40,506 bases of DNA from Cryomorphaceae bacterium (GTDB taxonomy: Bacteria > Bacteroidota > Bacteroidia > Flavobacteriales > Schleiferiaceae): contig WTIZ01000045.1 of NCBI GenBank assembly GCA_011525035.1, positions 1 to 40,506 on the forward strand. Direction: 5' to 3'. A program made the translations under genes and the position numbers. Below are positions 17,447-26,178 of this stretch, in pieces. The notes under the pieces were generated by a model, which was not told the DNA's origin, did not search any database, and saw only the letters and a program-made list of their open reading frames with translations. Each line of letters starts with the position of its first letter. Positions within the stretch are counted from its first letter, which is position 1.

Positions 17447-18817
17447 ATGATCAGTTCTAATCTTCTTTGGTTCGTCTTAATTGGTTTTACAATTGTTGGA
17501 ATTCTCTTGGGTAGACTGACCTCTACAAAATCAGTAGATGACTTCGCACTGGGTGGTCGTAATATGGGCTTTTTCCCGTCGCTAATGACCTTGAGTGGGA
17601 CATTTGTCAGCGCGGTAACGCTGATGGTCTACACGTCATTTGTATACATTTACGGGATTAGTGCAGCATGGATATTTGTGGGCTATACACTTGGTTTTCT
17701 GTTCTTTATACCATTTGCCTTAAAGCTTTATAGACTTTCTTTAGAACACCAATTCTTTACATTAACCGATTACTTCGTTTTCCGTTACGGTCGTAAGACT
17801 GCGCGTTGGGTCATTGGCGTCATTTTCGTTTGGTATGTGGGTTTATTATCTACTCAATTATTGGTTGGGTCAAACCTATTGAATGAATTAGGAGGAGTGC
17901 CGGTAACTTGGGCTAAACTAGGCATGTTGATTACCGTGCTGACCTATTTGCTGGTGGGAGGTTTTGGTTCGGTAGTAAAGACAGACATCTTCCAGTTCTT
18001 GGTGATATTCTTAGTTCTTATCCTCGTTACACTTACCATTAATGAGGGAGGAGATGTTCCCGAAGAAATGTACCAGCCCTTCAATGCTGGAGCAGTGAAT
18101 ATCATTGCTTTTTTGCTTTTAGGTATTCTGACGCCTTTTGCGACGCAGGACTATTGGCAGAAGGTATTTGCCATGAAGAATGAAGTTGTGGTAAAGCAAA
18201 GTTTCCGTGTAGGAGCGGGGATCAATATTTTATTGACCGTGGCACTTACTTACGTTGGACTTATCGCTCGTAGCTCTTTTCCTATCTCTGGTGCAGTGGC
18301 AAACGAGCATGCCGAGATGATGGTCTTAAGGACCTTTACTGAACTTGTCCCGCCTGAATTCCAGGTGGCTGTTTTAATCGCCTTTTTTGCGGCTATTTTA
18401 TCTACTTCTGATACCTATCTCTTCTTGTTGAGTTTGAATGTGACAAACGATCTTTTCCCTAAGAAGGGTGAAGATGCAGCCTCGGGCATTGGCCGTATAC
18501 GCAAAGCATTAGTGGCTGTTGGTATTCTTGCGCTCTTAATTGCATTATTCTTCGAAAGGATAGAGGATATCGTGGTCACCTTCAAAGCGCTTGGAATAGG
18601 AATAGCACCAGTAATATTCTACGATTGGGCCGGTAAGCATCATCGACAGAGTGTAGTGCGTTCATTGGTCATTATGACCATTGTGAGTCTTTCGGTCAGC
18701 GTCTACATGATGGAAACCGTCGGAAAGATCAACCCGGCAATCGCATTTGTGAGTATTGGTACTTCCGCAATCGTTTATAGGATTTCCTACGCCTTTCGAA
18801 GGTTTGATAAAAAATAA
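17447..18817 (+). CDS. Sodium:solute symporter (SSS family)
   Basis: A 456-residue inner-membrane protein with about 12-13 hydrophobic helices. The N-terminal FALGGRNMGFF and the helix 2 region with SGTF are typical of the SSS (SLC5-like) family, as is GGFGSVVKTDIFQF in the middle. It uses the sodium gradient to import a small organic solute such as a sugar, vitamin, proline or an osmolyte. It follows the PhyH gene by 26 bases and completes a three-gene plus-strand set. No plus-strand terminator is evident after it. Confidence 0.9.
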   Translation: MISSNLLWFVLIGFTIVGILLGRLTSTKSVDDFALGGRNMGFFPSLMTLSGTFVSAVTLMVYTSFVYIYGISAAWIFVGYTLGFLFFIPFALKLYRLSLEHQFFTLTDYFVFRYGRKTARWVIGVIFVWYVGLLSTQLLVGSNLLNELGGVPVTWAKLGMLITVLTYLLVGGFGSVVKTDIFQFLVIFLVLILVTLTINEGGDVPEEMYQPFNAGAVNIIAFLLLGILTPFATQDYWQKVFAMKNEVVVKQSFRVGAGINILLTVALTYVGLIARSSFPISGAVANEHAEMMVLRTFTELVPPEFQVAVLIAFFAAILSTSDTYLFLLSLNVTNDLFPKKGEDAASGIGRIRKALVAVGILALLIALFFERIEDIVVTFKALGIGIAPVIFYDWAGKHHRQSVVRSLVIMTIVSLSVSVYMMETVGKINPAIAFVSIGTSAIVYRISYAFRRFDKK

Positions 18818-18837
18818 TGCCCCGCGAAAGCGAGGCA
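18809..18837 (-). terminator. Minus-strand terminator of the 37-codon gene
   Basis: On the minus strand TGCCTCGC pairs fully with GCGGGGCA around a TTTC loop (one U-G wobble) and is followed by TTATTTTTT. On the plus strand the same position is a C-A mismatch and no T run follows. It therefore works for the minus strand, and begins 6 bases after the small gene's stop codon. Confidence 0.75.
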
Positions 18838-18843
18838 GTGTAT

Positions 18844-18957
18844 TTAGTTGAAGAGCTCTTCTACTGAATCGTTGGAAGCATCTTCGTCGTAGGGCAGCTG
18901 AGGAAATCCTTCAATGACAGCTGCTGGTTTTTGTCTTGGTTTCTTCGTGATAAACAT
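18844..18957 (-). CDS. Small 37-residue protein, unknown function
   Basis: A short frame with ATG at 18957 and TAA at 18844. The product starts with a basic segment (MFITKKPRQKP), has a middle AAVIEGFPQLPYDED, and ends in an acidic tail (SVEELFN). It has no membrane segment or signal peptide. Support for it being real is that its stop is followed at once by a minus-strand-specific terminator, and that nothing else on the minus strand would need that terminator so close. The charge pattern suggests a small soluble or nucleic-acid- or protein-binding peptide, but the family is not recognised. A possible -7 box TAGGTTTA lies about 35 bases upstream. Confidence 0.55.
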   Translation of the reverse strand: MFITKKPRQKPAAVIEGFPQLPYDEDASNDSVEELFN

Positions 18958-19049
18958 AGGTTCTTGGTTTTCGTGCTATAAACCTACCCAAAAATCACGC
19001 CTATTACGTGTCTATATTGAGACTTTTTGGAATCACAAGTACTTGCTCC

Positions 19050-20948
19050 TTAGAGCTTCACGATTTTCTCCACCTTAGAAAAACCTTGATCCCCGGTCAA
19101 TCTAACTACATAAGTGCCTTGAGCCAGACCGTTCATATCAATAAGCAGCTCAGCAGGACCTTCCGGCAACAACCTTCCGGTCAAATCTTGAACGAACTGT
19201 CCATTGGTATTAAAGAGCTGTGCCTTGACTTGTTGCTGAACGTCTAGATTGAATTGTACAGTAAGTAAAAGTCCCTCAACAATAGGGTTTGGGAAAGCTA
19301 CACCGCCGTCAGGATGAGGAGGTACAAGGGTATCTTGACCGAACACCTGTGCAATGTAGGTTCTGTTTTGTTGTGGTCCGTCGCCATAGAACCCGGCCAT
19401 CCATACCTCCGAAGGAATAAGCTCGCCAGTGGCATCGTACATGTTCTGGATGGCAAAATAATCGCCCCAACGCTCATAACTGTCGCTGTGACGGTCAACA
19501 TATGTCGTGCCGGCTTTCAGATCAATAGGGTCGGAGAAAGTGGTATCGTTACCCAATTGTACCGCCCCAACACCTGGATGCCCTTGTATGGAGGTGTAGT
19601 TAAACCCAATGAGGCATTGAATTTGATCCGGGTGTGCTCCTGTCCAGGCAATATTCGGATAGCCATAATCTCTGTCGCTGTGATAGAACACTCTAGCGCT
19701 CACCTGAGGAGTTTCGCCCTGGGCATTCGATATATAACCGTGGTAGATCCCGGCATTGGCGTTATTACCGTGGGTGGTGGTGCTTACGAATTGAATCCAA
19801 TCGTCTTTTTGAATAGCCCCTAAAACGCGCCCATCATTCGTCTGAAGGCCCTTTGTTGCATCTGAGGTATCGGTGTCTCCTTGTTTCCCATTGGGCGGAA
19901 CACCGTAGGGAAGGTTAGCAGTCAATGCTTTGGTATCAATGGTCGTATCTGCTCCCTCATTGAGCGTAATGAGGAATATCGTGTCGTTCTGAAGATCAAA
20001 GTTTCGGTTGGATAAGAACTGAAGCTGGTCAGCAATATTGTCGTGGCCTCGAACCGCGTGGAGGTTTCTGGTAAACTTGCCATCATGGCTGATCTGGGTG
20101 TAGACAGTAGCACCTACATCCTGACCATTAAAGCCCGCCATTTTATCAAGGTGCCAGATTACTGAACCGTCAAATCCTACCTGCCAACTTACGCCTGGAA
20201 TGATCAAATTCGCGGTTACAACCAGTCCAGTTTCACTTAATGAAATGGCTGGAAAATCCGTCCATCTATTGTTGTTCAGCGGGTTGCCGTTTAATCGGTA
20301 AACGTGCCATGGGTCAGAAGGGTTGTTCGTAGAGCTAAAACAGACTACAATTCTGCTGTTTGCCGCATCATTGTCTTTTAGGAACACGAGTACAAATCGA
20401 TCCTGGGTAGGATCATAAATCAATTTAGGATCGTAGTAATTCTCGAAAGCGGTTCCACCAGCCATTTGTTGCAAGCTTTTGATGCCAATAGGACCGGGCA
20501 TGAGCAATTCTCCACTGTTCAAATCAAGTGCCCAAAAAATAGAATTTACAGCTGCACAGAGAATACCATCCTTGCTGATGGCCATAGCATTGTCGTTCGG
20601 GATTCCACCCGTGTAGTCGTATGGATTCCCTGCAGGTGTTAATCGGTACAATGAGGTGCCGAATCCTTTGACTGGGGTGGGAGTGGTCTGCGTTTTAGCT
20701 GCTGAGCGCACTTGCGGGAAATTGCGGTAATCCTGCAGCTGTTTTTGTTGGGCAATAAAGCTTTTGTAACCGTCCCCACCTGGCACTGGTGCGCCGGTTG
20801 GGTATAAAAATCCTAAGGCTTGTGAAGAAGTTTGGGCAGGGTCAATAGTGCCAACAAACTCTGCCGTCATTTTCTTCGATACAAACGAAGTATTTTGAGC
20901 GAACAATGGTCCACTAATTACTGCAAGAACAAGCCATAGTTTTTTCAT
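19050..20948 (-). CDS. T9SS-secreted protein, unknown function
   Basis: A 632-residue protein with a signal peptide (MKKLWLVLAVISGPLFAQ) and a C-terminal T9SS type A sorting domain (about residues 553-632, opening with AFPNP). The central ~430 residues contain repeated Trp/Asp/Gly-rich blocks such as DPTQDRFVLVF and ISKDGILCAAVNS, which suggest a beta-propeller. No catalytic site was recognised. The ATG at 20948 shares one base with the stop of the carboxylase gene (TGATG), so translation is probably coupled. A GTG one codon earlier is the only nearby alternative. It ends the long minus-strand run. Confidence 0.85.
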   Translation of the reverse strand: MKKLWLVLAVISGPLFAQNTSFVSKKMTAEFVGTIDPAQTSSQALGFLYPTGAPVPGGDGYKSFIAQQKQLQDYRNFPQVRSAAKTQTTPTPVKGFGTSLYRLTPAGNPYDYTGGIPNDNAMAISKDGILCAAVNSIFWALDLNSGELLMPGPIGIKSLQQMAGGTAFENYYDPKLIYDPTQDRFVLVFLKDNDAANSRIVVCFSSTNNPSDPWHVYRLNGNPLNNNRWTDFPAISLSETGLVVTANLIIPGVSWQVGFDGSVIWHLDKMAGFNGQDVGATVYTQISHDGKFTRNLHAVRGHDNIADQLQFLSNRNFDLQNDTIFLITLNEGADTTIDTKALTANLPYGVPPNGKQGDTDTSDATKGLQTNDGRVLGAIQKDDWIQFVSTTTHGNNANAGIYHGYISNAQGETPQVSARVFYHSDRDYGYPNIAWTGAHPDQIQCLIGFNYTSIQGHPGVGAVQLGNDTTFSDPIDLKAGTTYVDRHSDSYERWGDYFAIQNMYDATGELIPSEVWMAGFYGDGPQQNRTYIAQVFGQDTLVPPHPDGGVAFPNPIVEGLLLTVQFNLDVQQQVKAQLFNTNGQFVQDLTGRLLPEGPAELLIDMNGLAQGTYVVRLTGDQGFSKVEKIVKL

Positions 20949-22573
20949 CACACTTGAATTACTCCAGGGTTATACACTTTATGCTCGGGGTTGTTGTTGG
21001 CCATTTCAAGTCCATAACTGAGCCAATTCCGGGTTTCGGCAGGATCAATAATGGCATCTACCCACATACGAGCTGCCGCATAATACGGACTCGTCTGCTT
21101 TTCATAGCGTTCCTCGATGGATTTTTTCAGGTCTTCCATTTCCGATTCATTCAATTCCTTACCGCTCTTTTTAATCCTGGCAGCTTCAATCTGCAGGAGG
21201 ACCTTTGCGGCCTGGGCTCCGCCCATCACCGCGAGTTTTGCATTCGGCCAAGCCAAAATGAGGCGAGGATCGTACGCGGTACCGTTCATGGCGTAATTAC
21301 CAGCACCATAGCTGTTGCCTACAATCACAGTAAACTTAGGAACCACACTATTGGCCACAGTATTAACCATCTTAGCGCCGTCCTTGATGATACCGCCATG
21401 TTCGCTTTTACTGCCGACCATGAAGCCAGTTACATCTTGAAGGAAGACTAAAGGGATTTTCTTTTGATTACAATTGGCCACAAAACGAGAGGCTTTATCC
21501 GCGCTATCGCTGTAAATGACTCCGCCAAATTGCATTTCGCCTTTCGCATTTTTCGTCACCTTTCTGTTGTTGGCAACAATACCTACTGCCCATCCATCAA
21601 TTCGGGCATAACCACATATGATAGTCTTGCCGTAGGTCGCTTTATACTCTTTCCAGCTATCTGCATCAACAAGGCATTCAATAATCAATTTTGAATCGAA
21701 CGGCTTTCCATCGAAAGGAATGTGACCGTAAACTTCGTCGCTCGGTCTAGCCGGTGCTTTTGCCTTTACCTTACTGAAACCGGCCGTTGGACGTGCGCCC
21801 ATTTTATCGACTAAGTCTTTGATAGTGGTCAGTGCTTCGGCATCGTCTTCACATTTGTAGTCAGTGACGCCGCTTAAGTCGCAGTGCGTATCAGCACCAC
21901 CTAAAGTTTCATTGTCAATGTCTTCACCTATAGCAGCCTTTACTAAATAACTACCTGCTAGAAATATGCTGCCGCTGCCCTTAACGATTAGGCTTTCATC
22001 GCTCATAATGGGCAAATAAGCTCCTCCGGCCACACAGCTTCCCATGATGGCTGAGATCTGAGGGATGTTCATCCCGCTCATGATAGCATTGTTGCGGAAT
22101 ATTCTACCAAAGTGTTCACGGTCTGGAAATATCTCGTCCTGAAGCGGCAAAAACACGCCCGCGCTGTCTACCAGATAGATGATAGGTGTATGATTATCTA
22201 AAGCAATTTGCTGGGCTCTGAGATTCTTTTTACCAGTGATAGGGAACCAAGCACCAGCTTTGACGGATGCATCGTTAGCAACCACAATACATTGTCTGCC
22301 CTGGACGTAGGCAAGCACTACGACAACACCACCCGCAGGGCAACCTCCATACTCTTGGTACATTCCCTCTCCGGCAAATGCACCTATCTCAAGACAAGGC
22401 TTCCCGGAATCAACCAAGAACGAGATGCGTTCCCGTGCGGTCATTTTGCCTGCATCGCGTTGCTTTTGCAATTTTTTGGCACCGCCTCCTTTTTCAATGA
22501 TGGCATGTCTGCGGGCCATTTCGCGTACCAAAAGCTTTAGCTCGTCTTCGTTTTTGTTGAATGCTAGATTCAT
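20948..22573 (-). CDS. Acyl-CoA carboxylase carboxyltransferase (beta) subunit, methylcrotonyl-CoA type
   Basis: A 541-residue cytoplasmic carboxyltransferase that moves CO2 from carboxybiotin to an acyl-CoA. The sequence resembles methylcrotonyl-CoA carboxylase beta (leucine degradation) more than propionyl-CoA carboxylase: DSAGVFLPLQ then EIFPDREHFGRIF, MSGMNIPQI, and GSCVAGGAYLP in the first crotonase half, then GNSYGAGNYAMNG and WPNAKLAVMGG in the second. The biotin carboxylase/biotin carrier subunit is not in the window. Length is normal for the family. It follows the WbqC-like gene by 13 bases. Propionyl-CoA or another short acyl-CoA as substrate cannot be ruled out. Confidence 0.88.
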   Translation of the reverse strand: MNLAFNKNEDELKLLVREMARRHAIIEKGGGAKKLQKQRDAGKMTARERISFLVDSGKPCLEIGAFAGEGMYQEYGGCPAGGVVVVLAYVQGRQCIVVANDASVKAGAWFPITGKKNLRAQQIALDNHTPIIYLVDSAGVFLPLQDEIFPDREHFGRIFRNNAIMSGMNIPQISAIMGSCVAGGAYLPIMSDESLIVKGSGSIFLAGSYLVKAAIGEDIDNETLGGADTHCDLSGVTDYKCEDDAEALTTIKDLVDKMGARPTAGFSKVKAKAPARPSDEVYGHIPFDGKPFDSKLIIECLVDADSWKEYKATYGKTIICGYARIDGWAVGIVANNRKVTKNAKGEMQFGGVIYSDSADKASRFVANCNQKKIPLVFLQDVTGFMVGSKSEHGGIIKDGAKMVNTVANSVVPKFTVIVGNSYGAGNYAMNGTAYDPRLILAWPNAKLAVMGGAQAAKVLLQIEAARIKKSGKELNESEMEDLKKSIEERYEKQTSPYYAAARMWVDAIIDPAETRNWLSYGLEMANNNPEHKVYNPGVIQV

Positions 22574-22586
22574 GGTGGTATTTGGG

Positions 22587-23195
22587 TTATTTCTGTCTAA
22601 GGTTCAATTCTTGAAAGTAGTCCCAAGAACTACGTCCTAAGTTAAAGAACACATCTAAAGCACTCAAGTTGCTTTCAAACCCATTTTTTTCCTGGAAAAC
22701 TTGCAGGTATTGTGGAAAAGGAATCTGTGAATTTTTCTTTGGATGCAAGGCCCTGGCGTCGATACCGGCAATGTCCAACTCGAAAGATGATGTAGTATCC
22801 AACGGAGTTTTTAATTCTAGCCAATAAAAGTAGAGCTCAATAGTACGCTTATTTAACTCCCAAAGTGTCTCATACTCTTGCTCAAATATCGCTTCGATAT
22901 CTGGAAACAGAACTTCGAAGAAAGGCGCGTTCGAATACGCTGTTTCTATCGATTTGAGATGATTTTTCACCCACGGCTCGCCGTAAGACACTGGAGTAGA
23001 AAGTATTTCTTTAATACTTCGGTCTACCGGTACACTTAATATCTGTCTACCGTTGGGACCAGCAATTTCTGTTCGAGAACGGTAGCTCTGCTTTTGAAAA
23101 GATTCATGCGCTTCGAGCAGCAATCCATGGCCCTGTACTGCATGCGCCACCCATAAAGCAGGAGGGAAGTATGCAGTAGAAAGAACCGTAAGCAT
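22587..23195 (-). CDS. WbqC-like family protein
   Basis: A 202-residue soluble protein matching the WbqC-like family, named after a gene of an O-antigen cluster. Family-typical blocks are TAYFPPALW at the start, a QSYRSRTEI strand, and the block around YSNAPFFE. Biochemical function is not established. The position directly after signal peptidase I (2 bases) is common in Bacteroidota. Confidence 0.85.
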   Translation of the reverse strand: MLTVLSTAYFPPALWVAHAVQGHGLLLEAHESFQKQSYRSRTEIAGPNGRQILSVPVDRSIKEILSTPVSYGEPWVKNHLKSIETAYSNAPFFEVLFPDIEAIFEQEYETLWELNKRTIELYFYWLELKTPLDTTSSFELDIAGIDARALHPKKNSQIPFPQYLQVFQEKNGFESNLSALDVFFNLGRSSWDYFQELNLRQK

Positions 23196-23197
23196 AT

Positions 23198-24802
23198 TTA
23201 CTTTTTACGCTTTCTCAAGAATTGTACGATTTGGTACAATCCGAGCAATACGATGAAATGCCAGAAGTAGCTTTGACGTTCGCCTTCTCCATTCACGGTG
23301 GTGAAAACGCGATCAGTACGGATTTTTTCAAACCCTTCACCGTGCTTGTCGTAACTCATCCAAATAAATACGGGCTTTCCAACAATGTGGTCTTCAGGAA
23401 CATACCCCCACTTTCGAGCGTCCAAACTGTTGTGGCGATTGTCTCCCATCATCCAGTAATAGTTCTTCTCAAACGTGTAAGTACTTGCCAGTTCTCCGTC
23501 AATAAAAGCTTGGCCGTCTTTATTGATTTTCAAATCATGACCTTCGTATTCGCCGATGATTCTTCGGAAAGAATTCAAATTTTTCTCTGTCAAATCCACC
23601 GTTTGACCTGCGGCAGGAATGAGTATAGGGCCAAAGTTGTCCCATGTGTCGTTGTATGGACGTTCACCGTGACCTGTATCAGGATTAGGGAATAGAATTT
23701 CTTGAGCTTGACCTGCCTCAATTTCAAGGAGACTTGCAGGTTTGGTAGAATCTACAGGAGTACCCGGACGACTAGCAATGACCGGCCAAACTTTTACAAC
23801 GTTCGGTAATGCTAGGATATCATCTACGTGTTGTTCTTGTAAGAACATGATGTAATCCGTCTGAGTACGCTGATAGACGTCTTGATCTGTGGGGTACCTG
23901 CGTTGCTGTTCCGAGGTGAGGTAATTGATGTCAAAGTCCTTTTTTAGACGTTTTTTACTAAAACCTTGCCCGTTGGTCTGCACATAGTATAGGAACTGAG
24001 GGAAACTTCTATCTGGAAACTGCATGGCATTTCCATTGACAAAAACTTTGGTATCGATTACTTCCAAACTGTCACCGGGTGTCCCGACACAACGCTTGAC
24101 ATAGTTCTCCTTTTTATCCACGGGCATGTTGTCCATAGGATAATTAAAGACCACCGGATCACCGACTTTAACTGGAGAAATGGCTGGGAGTCTTAGGTAA
24201 GGAATCTGAGGCCAGCTTGCGTAAGAGGGCACACCGGCAAATGGTACTTTGTTGTGCACCAATGGAAGGGAGAGGGGAGTCATCGGCACGCGCACTCCGT
24301 AATGCATCTTGGACACAAATAGGAAATCACCCACCATTAAGCTCTTTTCCATCGAGCTAGTCGGGATGGTATAAGCCTCAAAGGTGGTAGAGCGAATGAC
24401 TGTCGCAACCACTATAGCGAAGAATATGCTGTTCACACCATCGCCTAAGTTTTTCTTAATGTATTGATCGTCTCTGCCCCAGTACTTGAGTTTCTCTTTA
24501 TAGTTCAAATAGCCTAAATACCCACCGAACGTGGCCATAACTGCGGCCGTTTGCCAAGTCTTTCTGAATTTGAAGACGTGGAGAAGCTCATAAATCATGA
24601 TGATACCCATCACCACACCAACCACAGGAATGCAATACAAGAGCACCCAATAAGTTGGACGATCAGCAATTTTTACCAGTACATAGGTATTGTAAACAGG
24701 GATAAAAGCCTCCCAGGCTTTGCGCTCAGCGGCAACGTAAAATTTCCAACTGACGGCTCCAAACCAAAGGGCTTGTACAAGTGTGAAGATGATAAATTCC
24801 AT
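23198..24802 (-). CDS. lepB: Signal peptidase I
   Basis: A 534-residue inner-membrane protease that removes Sec signal peptides. It has a Ser/Lys dyad: Ser150 in TSSM and Lys236 in YVKRCVG. The later GDNRHNSLDARKWG box near the C-terminus is the third family motif. The protein is far longer than E. coli LepB (324 residues). Three or four hydrophobic segments precede the catalytic Ser, an insertion of roughly 140 residues separates the Lys box from the GDN box, and another helix lies at the C-terminus. This long form is usual in Bacteroidota. It would process the signal peptides of the T9SS proteins in this window. Confidence 0.95.
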   Translation of the reverse strand: MEFIIFTLVQALWFGAVSWKFYVAAERKAWEAFIPVYNTYVLVKIADRPTYWVLLYCIPVVGVVMGIIMIYELLHVFKFRKTWQTAAVMATFGGYLGYLNYKEKLKYWGRDDQYIKKNLGDGVNSIFFAIVVATVIRSTTFEAYTIPTSSMEKSLMVGDFLFVSKMHYGVRVPMTPLSLPLVHNKVPFAGVPSYASWPQIPYLRLPAISPVKVGDPVVFNYPMDNMPVDKKENYVKRCVGTPGDSLEVIDTKVFVNGNAMQFPDRSFPQFLYYVQTNGQGFSKKRLKKDFDINYLTSEQQRRYPTDQDVYQRTQTDYIMFLQEQHVDDILALPNVVKVWPVIASRPGTPVDSTKPASLLEIEAGQAQEILFPNPDTGHGERPYNDTWDNFGPILIPAAGQTVDLTEKNLNSFRRIIGEYEGHDLKINKDGQAFIDGELASTYTFEKNYYWMMGDNRHNSLDARKWGYVPEDHIVGKPVFIWMSYDKHGEGFEKIRTDRVFTTVNGEGERQSYFWHFIVLLGLYQIVQFLRKRKK

Positions 24803-24856
24803 GTGGTGAAATTAGGCTATTCGAATTCGTTAATCTGTTAGTCTTTTGTGAAAGTA

Positions 24857-25558
24857 TTAGAGGCCAAGTACATCTCTCATTCCGAAGATGCCAGTTTTGC
24901 CCTGTATCCATTCGGCAGCGATTAATGCCCCTTGGGCAAACCCTTCACGAGTGTGTGCATGGTGCTCTAAGGAAATCTTGTCGATGCTACTTTCATAGGT
25001 TACCGTGTGTGTGCCGCAATACGGGTCTATGCGGTCGTCTGTAATCTGTAATGCGCCATCTTCTTTGGTCTGTGACCACTTTATGAGCTCCGGGTAAGCT
25101 TGAATAATGCCTTCGGCGGTAGTGATAGCAGTACCTGATGGTGCATCTTTTTTACCGGTATGGTGTATTTCATGAACGCTGGGAGTATACATTTTATGGT
25201 CCTTCATCAGGGCCGATAGCTTTTCGTTGATAATGAAAAACAAATTGACACCGAGCGAAAAATTAGACGCATAGAGGAAAGCCGTTTCATTCTCTTTAGC
25301 AGCCTCATCGGCTTTACTTTTCTGATCCAGCCAGCCTGTTGTTCCGCTTATCACGGGAGTTCCCGTACTTAGAATACTAGTAATTGTCTTCAAAGCGGCA
25401 TCGGGTTGCGTAAATTCAATAGCTACATCTGTTGCTTTAACTGCCTCTAAGTCAATGGACTCTCCGTTGTTTATGTAGCCTATTTCGTGTCCTCTGTCCT
25501 TGGCCATGCGCTCTATGGCTTGACCCATTCTTCCGTAACCTATGATGGATATTTTCAT
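24857..25558 (-). CDS. dapB: 4-hydroxy-tetrahydrodipicolinate reductase
   Basis: A 233-residue cytoplasmic enzyme of the lysine and meso-diaminopimelate pathway, needed for peptidoglycan. The nucleotide-binding GYGRMG is at residues 7-12. The catalytic and substrate block HEIHHTGKKDAPSGTA includes the His-His and Lys residues and the GTA loop. GTTGW near residue 76 is also typical. Length is slightly below the E. coli enzyme (273), as usual for Bacteroidota. The gene overlaps the DUF5683 gene by 4 bases (ATGA). Confidence 0.96.
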   Translation of the reverse strand: MKISIIGYGRMGQAIERMAKDRGHEIGYINNGESIDLEAVKATDVAIEFTQPDAALKTITSILSTGTPVISGTTGWLDQKSKADEAAKENETAFLYASNFSLGVNLFFIINEKLSALMKDHKMYTPSVHEIHHTGKKDAPSGTAITTAEGIIQAYPELIKWSQTKEDGALQITDDRIDPYCGTHTVTYESSIDKISLEHHAHTREGFAQGALIAAEWIQGKTGIFGMRDVLGL

Positions 25559-26178
25559 GGCAAAGTCAATGTGAGTTTAATACCGGGGCTAGCGAAAGCT
25601 CCAGCATAATAATTCGTTTGGATAATGGCAGGTTGTAGACTTAGATCATCACTGACATCAAAGTCGTAGAGGTGGGCATCAATATTCGCATCTAAGATGC
25701 TTAAGACGTAAACACCGATGATGCCGAAGAAAGCATATTCGCGTTGTGTTCTTAAAGCATCCATGTAGCCAATGGCCTCCAAAGCGACCCCCTCAGCAGT
25801 ATTCTGGTAAAAAGGAGCGGGCAGTCCACTGAATAGATCAGGTTGTGCCGTTTCAAGATCCGTTCTTGTAACTAACGTTGGTTCATCGATAATGAACTGT
25901 AAAACACTTTTGTAGGCTTTGAAGTCCTGATCGAGGTCATAGTAGTAGTAACCTGCTCCACCAATTGCGCCCCAAACCAAGGGAACTTTCCAATACTTCT
26001 TGTTGTAAACTTGACCAGCTCCAGGGATGAGTGCAAGGGTAGTGGCTTTTTTGATATTGTGCTTTGCAGCCTCAGTATGTAGATGTTCTGTATGACCAAC
26101 AGTATTCGTGTCAGCCTCTTGCGCACTTAGGTTGTAAAAAGCTGATAATAAAAGAGATATGATTAATCTCTTAACCAT
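25555..26178 (-). CDS. DUF5683 domain protein, envelope-associated
   Basis: A 207-residue protein with a signal peptide (MVKRLIISLLLSAFYNLSAQ). The core opens ALIPGAGQVYNKKYWKVP, the mark of the DUF5683 family, and contains two hydrophobic stretches and a Tyr-rich segment. Function is unknown. It lies between parB and dapB, a position conserved across Bacteroidota, which hints at a link between envelope and chromosome or cell-wall processes. It overlaps parB by 8 bases and dapB by 4. Confidence 0.85.
   Translation of the reverse strand: MVKRLIISLLLSAFYNLSAQEADTNTVGHTEHLHTEAAKHNIKKATTLALIPGAGQVYNKKYWKVPLVWGAIGGAGYYYYDLDQDFKAYKSVLQFIIDEPTLVTRTDLETAQPDLFSGLPAPFYQNTAEGVALEAIGYMDALRTQREYAFFGIIGVYVLSILDANIDAHLYDFDVSDDLSLQPAIIQTNYYAGAFASPGIKLTLTLP

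Noticed and set aside
19036-19045. A 10-bp palindrome CAAGTACTTG just past the T9SS gene stop, as a terminator.
   Set aside because: It has no loop and no T run on either strand. It is probably chance, or at most a weak binding site.
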